The notes below the pieces were generated by a model. The model saw only the letters and a program-made list of their open reading frames with translations. It had not been told where the DNA came from and did no database searches. Positions 1 through 8,054 of a stretch of DNA of 54,615 bases are shown one piece after another. Each line of letters begins with the position of its first letter. The first letter of the stretch is position 1. Made by a program: the position numbers and the translations under genes. This stretch comes from an uncultured Lachnospiraceae bacterium (lineage in GTDB: Bacteria > Bacillota > Clostridia > Lachnospirales > Lachnospiraceae): NCBI GenBank assembly GCA_910586255.1, contig CAJUHR010000033.1, positions 1 through 54,615 on the forward strand, given 5' to 3'.

Positions 1-471
1 TTTTTTAAAATGGTTCAAAATAAGCTGCATTATGCAGCGCATGGGCATACGGCGGCAGAAGTAATATATGAACGAGCAAATGCAGAACAACCATTTATGG
101 GACTTAGAAATTTTTCTGGTGATTTTCCAACATTAAAAGATATCGGTATTGCAAAGAATTATTTAAATGAGGAAGAATTGAAGATTTTAAATAACATTGT
201 GTCTGGATATTTTGACTTTGCAGAAATTCAGGCTATGCGCCATAATCCCATGTATATGTCTGATTATGTGGAGCATCTTGATAATGTATTGAAAACGACA
301 GGAGAAAAATTATTGCAGGGAGCAGGAACAATCAGTCATGCCCAAGCAATCGAAAAAGCTACAGTAGAATATAGAAAATATCAGGTTCAGAACTTATCTC
401 CAGTTGAAGAAGAGTATTTAGAAAGCATTAAAAACATACATAGTACGGCAAAGAAAAAAGCAAAGAAGTAA
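1..471 (+). CDS. RhuM family protein, C-terminal part (5' end outside window)
   Basis: The reading frame is already open at base 1 (codons before the Met at 10 read F-F-K), so this is the C-terminal ~156 residues of a longer protein. The block around HGHTAAEVIYERA and the later FAEIQAMRHNPMYMSDYVEHLD region is characteristic of the RhuM family, first named from a Salmonella pathogenicity island. The biochemical role of the family is not established, but members often sit in genomic islands beside restriction systems. The end is Lys-rich. The DNA is AT-rich compared with the GC-richer fragment that starts 10 bases after the stop, which marks a junction. Family assignment is good; function is unknown. 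Confidence 0.75.
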   Translation, partial: FFKMVQNKLHYAAHGHTAAEVIYERANAEQPFMGLRNFSGDFPTLKDIGIAKNYLNEEELKILNNIVSGYFDFAEIQAMRHNPMYMSDYVEHLDNVLKTTGEKLLQGAGTISHAQAIEKATVEYRKYQVQNLSPVEEEYLESIKNIHSTAKKKAKK

Positions 472-481
472 TAACGCAGAA

Positions 482-976
482 TTGTGTTCCCATACGAGTG
501 ACGAGGCTGAAAAATTGTGTTTACATAGTAGCTCCGACACAGGTATACTGCGGGAACTTATGACCGAGGAGGATCAGAGAAACATCCGCAATGTAAACAA
601 TGACTCGGTTCTTCCCCTGACCTGTACCAGACCCTTTGCCGATGAGCACCCCGAAATTGTGGTGACGTATCTTAAGGAGGTCATCCGGGCTGCCCGGTGG
701 GCCAGTGCCCACCAGGACGAGTTTGTCCAGACGGTATGCAGCAGCGTGTATGATGCCACCCCGGACGAGATGCGGGAGGCATTTGATCTGCCCTATTTGT
801 TTGCTCACAGAGCGCCTGTCCTGGATGAGACCGCTTTCGCCATGCTGGAGGAGGAGAAGCATTTTCTCATTGAACACGGTGTGATCCGGGCAGAGGACGA
901 CTTTGACCTCCGCGCTTGGGCAGCACCCCAGTTCCTTGAGGAGGCAATGCTCTCCCTGGAGCGGGAAAACCTCTAA
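482..976 (+). pseudogene. ABC transporter substrate-binding protein (SsuA/NMT1-like), 5'-truncated remnant
   Basis: The frame encodes what looks like the C-terminal third of a nitrate/sulfonate/taurine-type periplasmic binding protein. It contains a segment reading FADEHPEIVVTYLKEV followed by an amphipathic helix and the usual Trp-containing C-terminal stretch. There is no signal peptide, no lipobox and no ribosome site at the TTG/ATG codons near its beginning, and such proteins are normally more than 300 residues. Its codons are clearly GC-richer than those of the RhuM gene immediately before it. I infer that insertion or deletion joined foreign DNA to the middle of this transporter gene; the missing 5' part may lie further left. 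A terminator follows at once. Confidence 0.6.
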
Positions 977-996
977 ATTTTCGTGTTCGTTTTATT

Positions 997-1043
997 CATA
1001 TATGCTCTGCCCACCATCTGGAGGGCAGGGCATATATGCTTTT
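997..1043 (+). terminator. Rho-independent terminator after the binding-protein remnant
   Basis: Arms at 997-1012 and 1023-1038 pair over 16 bases with one mismatch (CATATATGCTCTGCCC against its complement), with a 10-base loop. The stem is followed by CTTTTCAATTATTTTTTC. It is a strong hairpin with a T-rich tail and is the natural end of the truncated transporter gene. Confidence 0.8.
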
Positions 1044-1066
1044 CAATTATTTTTTCGATCATTGAG

Positions 1067-1155
1067 GGTAACAGTTCAAATTCCGCATTGGATGGACATC
1101 CGATGCTTCTTGTCCGGTGTATGCGGGCAAGAAGATACCCGTCTGAACTGTTACC
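1067..1155. repeat. Branched inverted-repeat element closed by GGTAACAGTTCA / TGAACTGTTACC
   Basis: A perfect 12-bp inverted repeat (1067-1078 with 1144-1155) encloses two further hairpins. GCATTGGA (1085-1092) pairs with TCCGATGC (1099-1106), and an 11-bp stem at 1106-1116/1124-1134 carries a GTGTATG loop. The whole would fold as a three-way junction if transcribed. Related half-sites occur at 43275-43305 and, more loosely, at 34324-34350, so this may be a dispersed non-coding repeat. It lies between the transporter terminator and the restriction cassette promoter. Confidence 0.6.
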
Positions 1156-1194
1156 ATTGAGAAATTATAAAAAATATAGGCTCACAAAAGTCAA

Positions 1195-1223
1195 TTTACA
1201 TCAAGGAGAGAAAATGATAAAAT
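1195..1223 (+). promoter_or_regulatory. Sigma-A-type promoter for the restriction-modification cassette
   Basis: TTTACA (1195-1200), a 17-base spacer and TAAAAT (1218-1223) lie about 50 bases before the methyltransferase start. No other gene lies between. The assignment rests on consensus fit and spacing only. Confidence 0.5.
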
Positions 1224-1272
1224 AGATAGTGCTTATAACTGTAGGAAATAAAATAAACAAGGAAAAGTAAAA

Positions 1273-2376
1273 ATGCAGCAGATGTCTATTTTTGATTATT
1301 CAGTGGAATCGCAGCCGGAAAACAAGCTGCCGCCACGGGAGCTTGAAAGGATTCACCCCCGGATGGTTTCTTTGTTTAGTGGATGCGGCGGTCTGGATTT
1401 AGGGTTTAAGCAGGCAGGATATGATATTATATATGCAAATGATTTTGATAAAGATGCACAGAGAGTATACAGGGCCAATTTTGGGGAAATAGATGAAAGA
1501 GATATTCTGGATGTTTCAGAAGAGGAGGTTCCTTCCTGTGATATATTGACAGGAGGCTTTCCGTGCCAGCCATTTTCCAATGCCGGAAACAGAAAGGGAA
1601 TCAGGGATTCAAGAGGAAATCTGTATAAGGAATGCCTCAGAATGATTGAGTCTAAAATGCCGAAGGTCGCTGTATTTGAAAATGTCCGGGGATTATTGTC
1701 AATCAGGGATGAGAATGGCGGACTGCTGATTGAGACTATCGTGAAAAATCTGGAAGAGGCCGGGTATAATGTCAACTATCAGTTGATCAATGCCAGTGAT
1801 TATGGTGTACCGCAAAACAGGGTCAGGGTTTTTGTTGTTGCGTTCCGAAAGGATTTGGGAAAAACATTCGTGTTTCCTCCAAAGCAATCGAAAGAAAAAC
1901 TAAATATCGGCAATTTTCTGGATGTTCCTGATAATGTTCCCAACCAGGTTGACTGGCCGTTTTCGCCGCAGGTGTTAAACATGATACAGTATATACCGGA
2001 AGGCGGTTCATGGAAAAGTATACCCTATGAATATCTGCCGGATCGATTTAGAAAAATCGCCGATAATATGAAACGCTATCATGCACCGAATATGTACCGC
2101 CGTTTTGCCAGAACAGAGATTGCGGGAACAATCACTGCGGCGGCACAGCCTGAAAACTGCGGAATTATTCATCCCACAGAAAACAGAAGGTATAATGTCA
2201 GAGAGATTGCCAGAATACAGACATTTCCGGATGATTTTGTTTTTTTTACCGAAAATCCTAAATCTGTGACCGGTATGTATAAGGTAATAGGAAATGCAGT
2301 GCCTCCGGTTCTGGCAAAGCGGATTGGCAGTGCAATCATAGAGCAGTTGGGATTTCAATTGATCGATAGGGGGTGA
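1273..2376 (+). CDS. DNA (cytosine-5-)-methyltransferase
   Basis: This 367-residue C5-cytosine methyltransferase transfers a methyl group from S-adenosylmethionine to C5 of cytosine in a specific DNA site. All hallmark motifs are in order: motif I FSGCGGLDLG (35-44), motif IV GGFPCQPFS with the catalytic Cys near 98, motif VI ENVRGL (~136), motif VIII QNRVRVFVV (~180) and motif X GNAVPP near the C-terminus. The stretch between VIII and X is the target-recognition region. A 5-base gap separates it from a McrB-like GTPase gene, and a McrC-like nuclease gene follows, so it most likely protects the host from that nuclease. The ribosome site is a modest AAGGAAAAG. The gene appears intact. Confidence 0.93.
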   Translation: MQQMSIFDYSVESQPENKLPPRELERIHPRMVSLFSGCGGLDLGFKQAGYDIIYANDFDKDAQRVYRANFGEIDERDILDVSEEEVPSCDILTGGFPCQPFSNAGNRKGIRDSRGNLYKECLRMIESKMPKVAVFENVRGLLSIRDENGGLLIETIVKNLEEAGYNVNYQLINASDYGVPQNRVRVFVVAFRKDLGKTFVFPPKQSKEKLNIGNFLDVPDNVPNQVDWPFSPQVLNMIQYIPEGGSWKSIPYEYLPDRFRKIADNMKRYHAPNMYRRFARTEIAGTITAAAQPENCGIIHPTENRRYNVREIARIQTFPDDFVFFTENPKSVTGMYKVIGNAVPPVLAKRIGSAIIEQLGFQLIDRG

Positions 2377-2380
2377 TTTC

Positions 2381-4093
2381 TTGAAGAAAATGTATGTTGC
2401 AGAGTCGAGTATCTCAACGAGTATTAAATATTTTCGGAGCTTAAATATTTTTTCGGGTGAGCAGCTGGGATTGTTTTTCTTTTTTAAGAGTATTGGCTTT
2501 GACGACAGGGAGTATCATTCCTTTCCAAAGGTGAGCGGCATCTCAAATGAGGAGAGAAAAGAGTATTTAAAAAGCATGTATAAGCTTTCTGCCTTATATG
2601 ATTATGATACGGAAAATGGGGAGAAAAGGTGTTGTCTGTTTCCTTTTTCCATTGCAGATGAAATCGGAAAGAATAATTTGTTTAATCCGGGAACCCCCTT
2701 TAAGGGACTTTTGAGCCGGACGAGGGATACGGTTGATAATACCCTGATTGATGATTCTAAATTTTTGCGGAAGGATGATGCAAATCCCGATCACTTTAGG
2801 TTTCCAAGAAATTATATACAAATCCTGCGTTCGGATTTTTTAAATAGCGAAAAAATTTCATTGGTGTATCTGGCTGCCTGGTACTTCCGGTTCAGGGGGA
2901 TTGAGACTCCGGATACATGGCTGAAAAATGATCCTTTACAGCATTTATACAGGAGATGCACCAGAGTATGCATAAAGGCTATGATCAATGAACTTAAGCT
3001 GACGGAGGATGAGTTGGGGGCATTGTTTTATCATAATGAGGAAGAAATAATCCATTTTGCAGAAAATAAAATAAGCGGAGCGTCATTGAGAAACCAATTG
3101 AATTTCAGCAAGGATTATATTCCGGAAATTACGGGAATACCCAGGGGAGGGAACGATTATATGAGTGATATGAAGGATATTGAAGCTTCAAAAGCAGAGG
3201 AATTGTCTCAGCCTGTGGGGGGAAATATTACAGCGAACAGGCTAAAAAACTTATTGCTTGCAGCAAAGCAGGTAATCCTGTATGGCGTTCCAGGCACAAG
3301 CAAATCTTATCTGGCGAATCAAATTAAGGAGGATTTTACTAAATGCGTGATGGTTCAGTTTCATGCCAATTCTACATATGAGCAGTTTATCGGAGGCGTA
3401 TCCATTGATGATCAGGGAAATTTTGTCTCGAAACCAGGTGTATTTTTGACATTTTGTGAAGAAGCAAGAGAGGATAAAAATCCGGAAAATAAGTATTTAT
3501 TTATCATAGACGAGATTAACCGGGCCAATGTCTCAAAGGTATTCGGAGAGACTATTCTTACGCTGGACAGAGAATACACGGCGGATTTGGCAGGGGGTAT
3601 TCGATATAATGGCAAAATGATTCAAAGATTTTCTATACCGGAGAATGTATATATTATTGCAACAATGAATTCTGCTGACCGCAGCATTGCCCAGATTGAT
3701 TACGCCATCAGAAGGAGGTTCGCCTTTGTCAGATTTTATCCCAATTACGAGCTGATCTCCTCTGTTTCCGACACGTCAAAAATGCCTCAGATTAAGCCGG
3801 ATGTTTTATTGAAAAATATAAACAAAGCTATATTTAATGTGCTTAAGGATGAGAATATGCTTTTGGGACATGCGTATTTTATCCCCAAATGGGCCATGTC
3901 GGACGGAAAAATCCGATGGACTCCGGAAGTTTTAAAGCAGCTTTTCAATTATTATATTATTCCGATTATTGAGGAATATACATACGGAAATTTCAGATAT
4001 CTGGCGAATATCTTGGGATTGAATTTGCCAAAAAAAATAGAGGATACAGATCGGTTCATTGAGGAGCTGAAGAATCAGTTTCATTTAGACTAA
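2381..4093 (+). CDS. McrB-like AAA+ GTPase restriction subunit
   Basis: This 570-residue protein has an AAA+ module of the McrB type in its C-terminal half: Walker A GVPGTSKSY (~302-310), Walker B FIIDEINRAN with D377/E378, the McrB signature MNSADRS (~429-435; usually MNTADRS) and an Arg-rich RRRFAF segment after it. McrB proteins hydrolyse GTP and translocate DNA to activate McrC. The first ~250 residues match no domain I recognise and would be expected to read the DNA site. The start is TTG at 2381, preceded by AGGGGGTG at ideal spacing; an in-frame ATG at 2390 is the alternative. It is probably translationally coupled to the methyltransferase. Confidence 0.87.
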   Translation: MKKMYVAESSISTSIKYFRSLNIFSGEQLGLFFFFKSIGFDDREYHSFPKVSGISNEERKEYLKSMYKLSALYDYDTENGEKRCCLFPFSIADEIGKNNLFNPGTPFKGLLSRTRDTVDNTLIDDSKFLRKDDANPDHFRFPRNYIQILRSDFLNSEKISLVYLAAWYFRFRGIETPDTWLKNDPLQHLYRRCTRVCIKAMINELKLTEDELGALFYHNEEEIIHFAENKISGASLRNQLNFSKDYIPEITGIPRGGNDYMSDMKDIEASKAEELSQPVGGNITANRLKNLLLAAKQVILYGVPGTSKSYLANQIKEDFTKCVMVQFHANSTYEQFIGGVSIDDQGNFVSKPGVFLTFCEEAREDKNPENKYLFIIDEINRANVSKVFGETILTLDREYTADLAGGIRYNGKMIQRFSIPENVYIIATMNSADRSIAQIDYAIRRRFAFVRFYPNYELISSVSDTSKMPQIKPDVLLKNINKAIFNVLKDENMLLGHAYFIPKWAMSDGKIRWTPEVLKQLFNYYIIPIIEEYTYGNFRYLANILGLNLPKKIEDTDRFIEELKNQFHLD

Positions 4094-4109
4094 CGCGGGA
4101 GGGAAGCTT

Positions 4110-5321
4110 ATGGAATCCGATGTGATTCATATTCCACAGGGCGGTCTCCTGCGGTTGCTGAATGGGGAAAAGGAGCTTTTGAGGCAATCCTTTGAGGAGC
4201 GGAAAATAAGCCTGGATTGTATCGATTTTCGGCAGGATATTGTCAGCTTTCCGCAGGCATATGTTGGCTATATACATTTGCCCACAAGAAAAATAATTAT
4301 TGATCCAAAGCATGAGGGATTGGATTTAAGGCATATATTGAGAATGCACTATTTCCTGTATGATTCGGAGACATCGGATCTGGACGAGCCGATCTATGAT
4401 ATGGACAAGGGCAGTACATATGATTTGACTGAGCTGTTTATTTCTGAGTTGGATAAGGTGGTCAAAAAAGGACTTCCGGTAGAATACAGGGATAGCCGGG
4501 AGAATCTTCAATATCTGAGAGGAAATATAAATCTGGTTCAGACCCATATGAACAGGAGATTCGGCAGAAGAGAATTGTTTGACTGTTCCTTTGATGAACT
4601 GTCAAAGGATATTGCCATAAATCAAGTGCTTTATAAAGCCTGTAATAAGGTGATCCAGATTACGGACAGCGAAAAAGCACATCTCATGAAAAAGGATTTT
4701 GCAACCGTGTCCGATATTTACCATGTTCCGGAAGTAAAGCTGAATATAAATACAATGTATTGTAAAAAGGCATTGACCTTAGCGTACATGATTTTGAATG
4801 AGCTGTCAGTTTCTGATTATGGAAATCACGCATATGGACAGGATCTGATGATTAATTTTGATAAGCTTTTTGAGAACTTTGTAAAAAAGATATTGACCGT
4901 GTATTCCGGGGATCATAATTTTTCGTATTGGGACGAAGAAAAGCAGTATGCGGTTTGTACAGATTTTGATGGTCATGTTTATTCAAAGTCATATATTCCG
5001 GATATGCTATATCTGTGCCAGGAACAGGAGAAGCCCATTCGTGCCGGATGTATTCTTGATATGAAAAATAAGACATCAAAACCGTTTGGCAATGGGGATG
5101 TTTATCAAATGTTCTTTTATGCCAATCAGCTGCATAGCAGTCGGGTGATTTTGTGTTATCCGTCCTGCGGGGAAAGGGAAAATGCTCTGCTGAAGTTTGA
5201 TGATGAGATGTTTTCCTTAAAGAAGATCTATGGCATCTACATAAATATTGCGGGAGATACCTCTGCGGAATTTAAGAGAAATATATATCAATTTATAGAT
5301 AAGGTAAAGGCGCTTTTATAG
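4110..5321 (+). CDS. McrC-like PD-(D/E)xK nuclease subunit
   Basis: This 403-residue protein resembles McrC/LlaJI R2. It has an N-terminal region that would contact the AAA+ hexamer, a segment reading LQYLRGNINL typical of McrC, and a C-terminal PD-(D/E)xK nuclease core with D298 (IPDMLYL) and D317-M-K319. The nuclease needs the GTPase partner encoded 16 bases upstream. The start codon ATG follows GGGAGGGAAGCTT. The presence of a cognate m5C methyltransferase argues that the complex cuts unmodified sites, as LlaJI and BsuMI do, rather than methylated DNA as E. coli McrBC does; this is inference from gene order. Confidence 0.85.
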   Translation: MESDVIHIPQGGLLRLLNGEKELLRQSFEERKISLDCIDFRQDIVSFPQAYVGYIHLPTRKIIIDPKHEGLDLRHILRMHYFLYDSETSDLDEPIYDMDKGSTYDLTELFISELDKVVKKGLPVEYRDSRENLQYLRGNINLVQTHMNRRFGRRELFDCSFDELSKDIAINQVLYKACNKVIQITDSEKAHLMKKDFATVSDIYHVPEVKLNINTMYCKKALTLAYMILNELSVSDYGNHAYGQDLMINFDKLFENFVKKILTVYSGDHNFSYWDEEKQYAVCTDFDGHVYSKSYIPDMLYLCQEQEKPIRAGCILDMKNKTSKPFGNGDVYQMFFYANQLHSSRVILCYPSCGERENALLKFDDEMFSLKKIYGIYINIAGDTSAEFKRNIYQFIDKVKALL

Positions 5322-5374
5322 ATATGCAGGTTGACGATTATTGTCTCCTTCCTTCAAGGCTGGTATTGGAAATT

Positions 5375-5391
5375 TTAAGTTAATGACATTG
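5375..5391. repeat. 17-bp sequence repeated in inverted orientation at the other end of the window
   Basis: TTAAGTTAATGACATTG occurs here, just past the restriction cassette, and as its exact reverse complement at 54563-54579, past the integrase remnant. In both copies GGTATTG lies nearby on the same relative side. It could mark an element edge; a chance match in AT-rich DNA is not excluded. Confidence 0.45.
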
Positions 5392-5424
5392 GTTATGAAC
5401 AGTCGCTTATGGCAGAACAATAAA

Positions 5425-5462
5425 CAGGCTGGCACATCCGCAAAATTTGATGTGTCAGCCTG
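5425..5462. terminator. Hairpin between the converging McrC-like gene and glgB
   Basis: CAGGCTGGCACATC (5425-5438) pairs with GATGTGTCAGCCTG (5449-5462) with one G-T pair. On the minus strand it is followed by TGTTTATTGTTC, so it suits glgB best. It can also stop transcripts from the restriction cassette. Confidence 0.65.
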
Positions 5463-5491
5463 AATTATATCAGAAAGAATCCGTCTCAAGA

Positions 5492-7930
5492 TTACTCTGT
5501 TGTCTGCTCCCTTTTGGGGGATCTGCCTTTTTTAGGCCTGGAGGAGGCTTTTTCTGTTATTTTTGTCTGAGCTGTTTCTGCCTTTTTGGATTCTTCAGCT
5601 TTAGTCTTTTTGCGTGTGTTTTTTTTCACCTCAGCCATCTCACCCTTAGCTGCAGCCTTCTTCCCGGCTTCCTTTTCCACCTTCTTGGGTGCCGGTGTGG
5701 GAGTGCAGGAAAATACCAGGGTACACATAGGCGGAAGATCGATCACCAGGGAGTTCTCCCGGTCATCCCACTCCTCCTGCTTGCTGGTCTTGACGCGGGG
5801 ATTTCCTTTTCCACTGCCGCCGTAGATCTGCGCGTCACTGTTGAGAATCTCCTTAAACTTTCCGTAGAAGGGCACGCCGATCTGGAACTGTTCGTGCTCC
5901 ACAGGGGCAAAGTTGCAGATAAAGAGCAAAGTCTCCTCCGGTTTTCCGGTCTTGCGCAGGAAGGACACGATATTATCCGCGCTTCTGGAGCAATTGATCC
6001 ACTCAAAGCCGTCCGGATGAAAGTCCTTCTGGGACAGTGCAGGATGGGTCTGATACAGGTGATTGAGGGCTTTAACATATTCCTGCGTGGTTTTGTGTAC
6101 CGGATATTCCAGAACATTCCAGGGCAGCTCTTCATTCTCATTCCACTCGGAGACCTGGGCGAATTCCTGGCCCATAAACATCAGCTTTTTGCCGGGATGC
6201 CCGTACATGAAGCCATAGGCAGCCCGCAGATTGTTGGCCTTGGCCTCATAGGTTTCACCGGGCATTTTGCACAGCATGGAATATTTGCCGTGCACCACCT
6301 CGTCATGGGAGAACACCAGCACAAAGTCCTCGCTGTAGGCATACAGCATACTGAAGGTCAGCTCCCCGTAATGGTGATTGCGGAAATAGGGATCGTAAGA
6401 CATATAGCCAATAAAATCGTTCATCCATCCCATGTTCCATTTATAGTCAAATCCAAGGCCGTTGTCTTTTACGTCTCCGGTGATCTTAGGCCAAGCCGTA
6501 GACTCCTCCGCAATCAGAAGGGCGCCGTTTTTACAGCCCTTAAAGACAGAGTTTAAATGCTTAAGAAATTCGACCGCTTCCAGATTCTCGTGGCCACCAT
6601 AGATATTGGCCACCCACTCACCGTCATTCTTTCCATAGTCCAAATACAGCATAGATGCCACCGCGTCCATCCGGATGCCGTCTGCATGATACTGCTCCGC
6701 CCAGAATAATGCATTGGCAATAAGGAAGTTCTTTACCTGAGGCCGGCCATAATTGTAGATCAGAGTGCCCCAGTGGGGATGAGAGCCCTGCCGGGGGTCC
6801 TGATGCTCATAGACGCAGCTTCCGTCAAAGCAGGCCAGGCCGTGAGAATCTCTTGGGAAATGAGCGGGAACCCAGTCCAGAATCACGCCGATACCTTGTT
6901 CGTGCAGGTAGTTCATAAAATACATAAAGTCGTCAGGGGTGCCGTACCGGCTGGTAGGCGCGTAGTATCCCGTCACCTGATATCCCCAGGAGGCGTCTAA
7001 GGGATGCTCCATTACGGGCATCAGCTCCACATGGGTGTAGCCCATCTCCTTTACATAGTCCGCCAGCCGGGGAGCAATCTCACGATAATTGTAAAATTCT
7101 GAGCCAATGATCTCCTTTCCTTCCTCGTCTACAGAGAGGGGCTTGCGGATCCAGGAGCCCAAATGCACCTCATAGATGGACATTGGCTTTGTCTTTGAAT
7201 CATTCTTGCGCCGCTCATTCATCCACTGATTATCAGTCCAGGAAAAACGGTTGATGTCCCACACAACCGATGCCGTGTTGGGGCGCAGCTCCGCATAATT
7301 TCCGTAAGGGTCCGACTTGAGCATAGGCTCGCCTTTCCGGTTTTTAATCTCATACTTATAAATGGTCCCTACATCCAGACCGGGAATAAACAGTTCAAAT
7401 ACGCCAAAATCACCTAACTGCTTCATCTGATGGCGCCTGCCGTCCCAATGGTTAAATTCACCTACCACGCTTACCCGCATGGCGCAGGGAGCCCACACAG
7501 AAAAGAGAACACCCTTCACACCCTTGATCTCCATGGGATGCGCACCCATTTTTTTGTAGATATCATAGTATATGCCGGCCTCAAATTTTTTCAGCTCTGC
7601 CTCGCTGAACTGAGTCCCAAAGGCATAGGGATCCTGCAGCTCCTCCTGGCTGCCGTTGTCATAAGTTACCAGCAGGGTGTAATCGGTGGCACTTTTGCAC
7701 GGAATAAGAACTGCAAAAAAACCATCCTCATCCTGCATCTCCATGGGATATTTTCTGCCAGTTCCTGCCAGCTTCACGGTCATCTCTGTCGCAGTGGGAA
7801 TAAAAGCCTGAATCAGCAGCCCTGCCTCTGTAACGTGTGGTCCCAGCAGGTTCTGCGGTCTGGCCGCCTCCGAATACACCAGCTCCTCAATCGCTGCCCA
7901 ATCCATTAAATCGTATAACACTTTGTCCAT
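5492..7930 (-). CDS. glgB: 1,4-alpha-glucan branching enzyme
   Basis: The 812-residue GlgB makes the alpha-1,6 branches of glycogen. Two N-terminal beta-sandwich segments, the second a CBM48 (around FSVWAPCAMRVSVVGEFNHWDG), precede a GH13 (beta/alpha)8 barrel. Visible catalytic motifs are DGIRMDAV (nucleophile D422), IAEEST (Glu 475/476) and SHDEVVHGK. After the usual all-beta C-terminal domain there is an extra ~70-residue tail of Lys, Ala, Glu and Thr, which most GlgB proteins lack. Its start has a good AAAGGGGGT ribosome site and a consensus promoter at 8002-8030. The partner genes glgC/glgD are 28 kb away. Confidence 0.95.
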   Translation of the reverse strand: MDKVLYDLMDWAAIEELVYSEAARPQNLLGPHVTEAGLLIQAFIPTATEMTVKLAGTGRKYPMEMQDEDGFFAVLIPCKSATDYTLLVTYDNGSQEELQDPYAFGTQFSEAELKKFEAGIYYDIYKKMGAHPMEIKGVKGVLFSVWAPCAMRVSVVGEFNHWDGRRHQMKQLGDFGVFELFIPGLDVGTIYKYEIKNRKGEPMLKSDPYGNYAELRPNTASVVWDINRFSWTDNQWMNERRKNDSKTKPMSIYEVHLGSWIRKPLSVDEEGKEIIGSEFYNYREIAPRLADYVKEMGYTHVELMPVMEHPLDASWGYQVTGYYAPTSRYGTPDDFMYFMNYLHEQGIGVILDWVPAHFPRDSHGLACFDGSCVYEHQDPRQGSHPHWGTLIYNYGRPQVKNFLIANALFWAEQYHADGIRMDAVASMLYLDYGKNDGEWVANIYGGHENLEAVEFLKHLNSVFKGCKNGALLIAEESTAWPKITGDVKDNGLGFDYKWNMGWMNDFIGYMSYDPYFRNHHYGELTFSMLYAYSEDFVLVFSHDEVVHGKYSMLCKMPGETYEAKANNLRAAYGFMYGHPGKKLMFMGQEFAQVSEWNENEELPWNVLEYPVHKTTQEYVKALNHLYQTHPALSQKDFHPDGFEWINCSRSADNIVSFLRKTGKPEETLLFICNFAPVEHEQFQIGVPFYGKFKEILNSDAQIYGGSGKGNPRVKTSKQEEWDDRENSLVIDLPPMCTLVFSCTPTPAPKKVEKEAGKKAAAKGEMAEVKKNTRKKTKAEESKKAETAQTKITEKASSRPKKGRSPKREQTTE

Positions 7931-8001
7931 AAAGACCCCCTTTACTGCCGAATGGTAGTGTCTGTTTCACACCACAGGCCGAACTCTTATTTCTAGTTAT
8001 T

Positions 8002-8030
8002 ATTATAACGGATTTTTAACGACCTGGCAA
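8002..8030 (-). promoter_or_regulatory. Sigma-A-type promoter of glgB
   Basis: Read on the minus strand: TTGCCA (8025-8030), a 17-base spacer and TATAAT (8002-8007). The leader before the glgB ATG is about 65 bases. Confidence 0.7.
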
Positions 8031-8054
8031 CGATTATTCGTGGTTGTTTTAGAT

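Noticed and set aside
1214..1225. Three-codon frame ATG-ATA-AAA-TAG after AAGGAGAG, upstream of the methyltransferase
   Set aside because: It overlaps the predicted -10 box, so it would lie before the transcript start; too short to judge.
1273..5321. Reading the McrB/McrC pair as a type IV (methylation-dependent) system
   Set aside because: A C5-cytosine methyltransferase is coupled to the same transcript; a LlaJI/BsuMI-type system explains the three genes better, though tests are needed.
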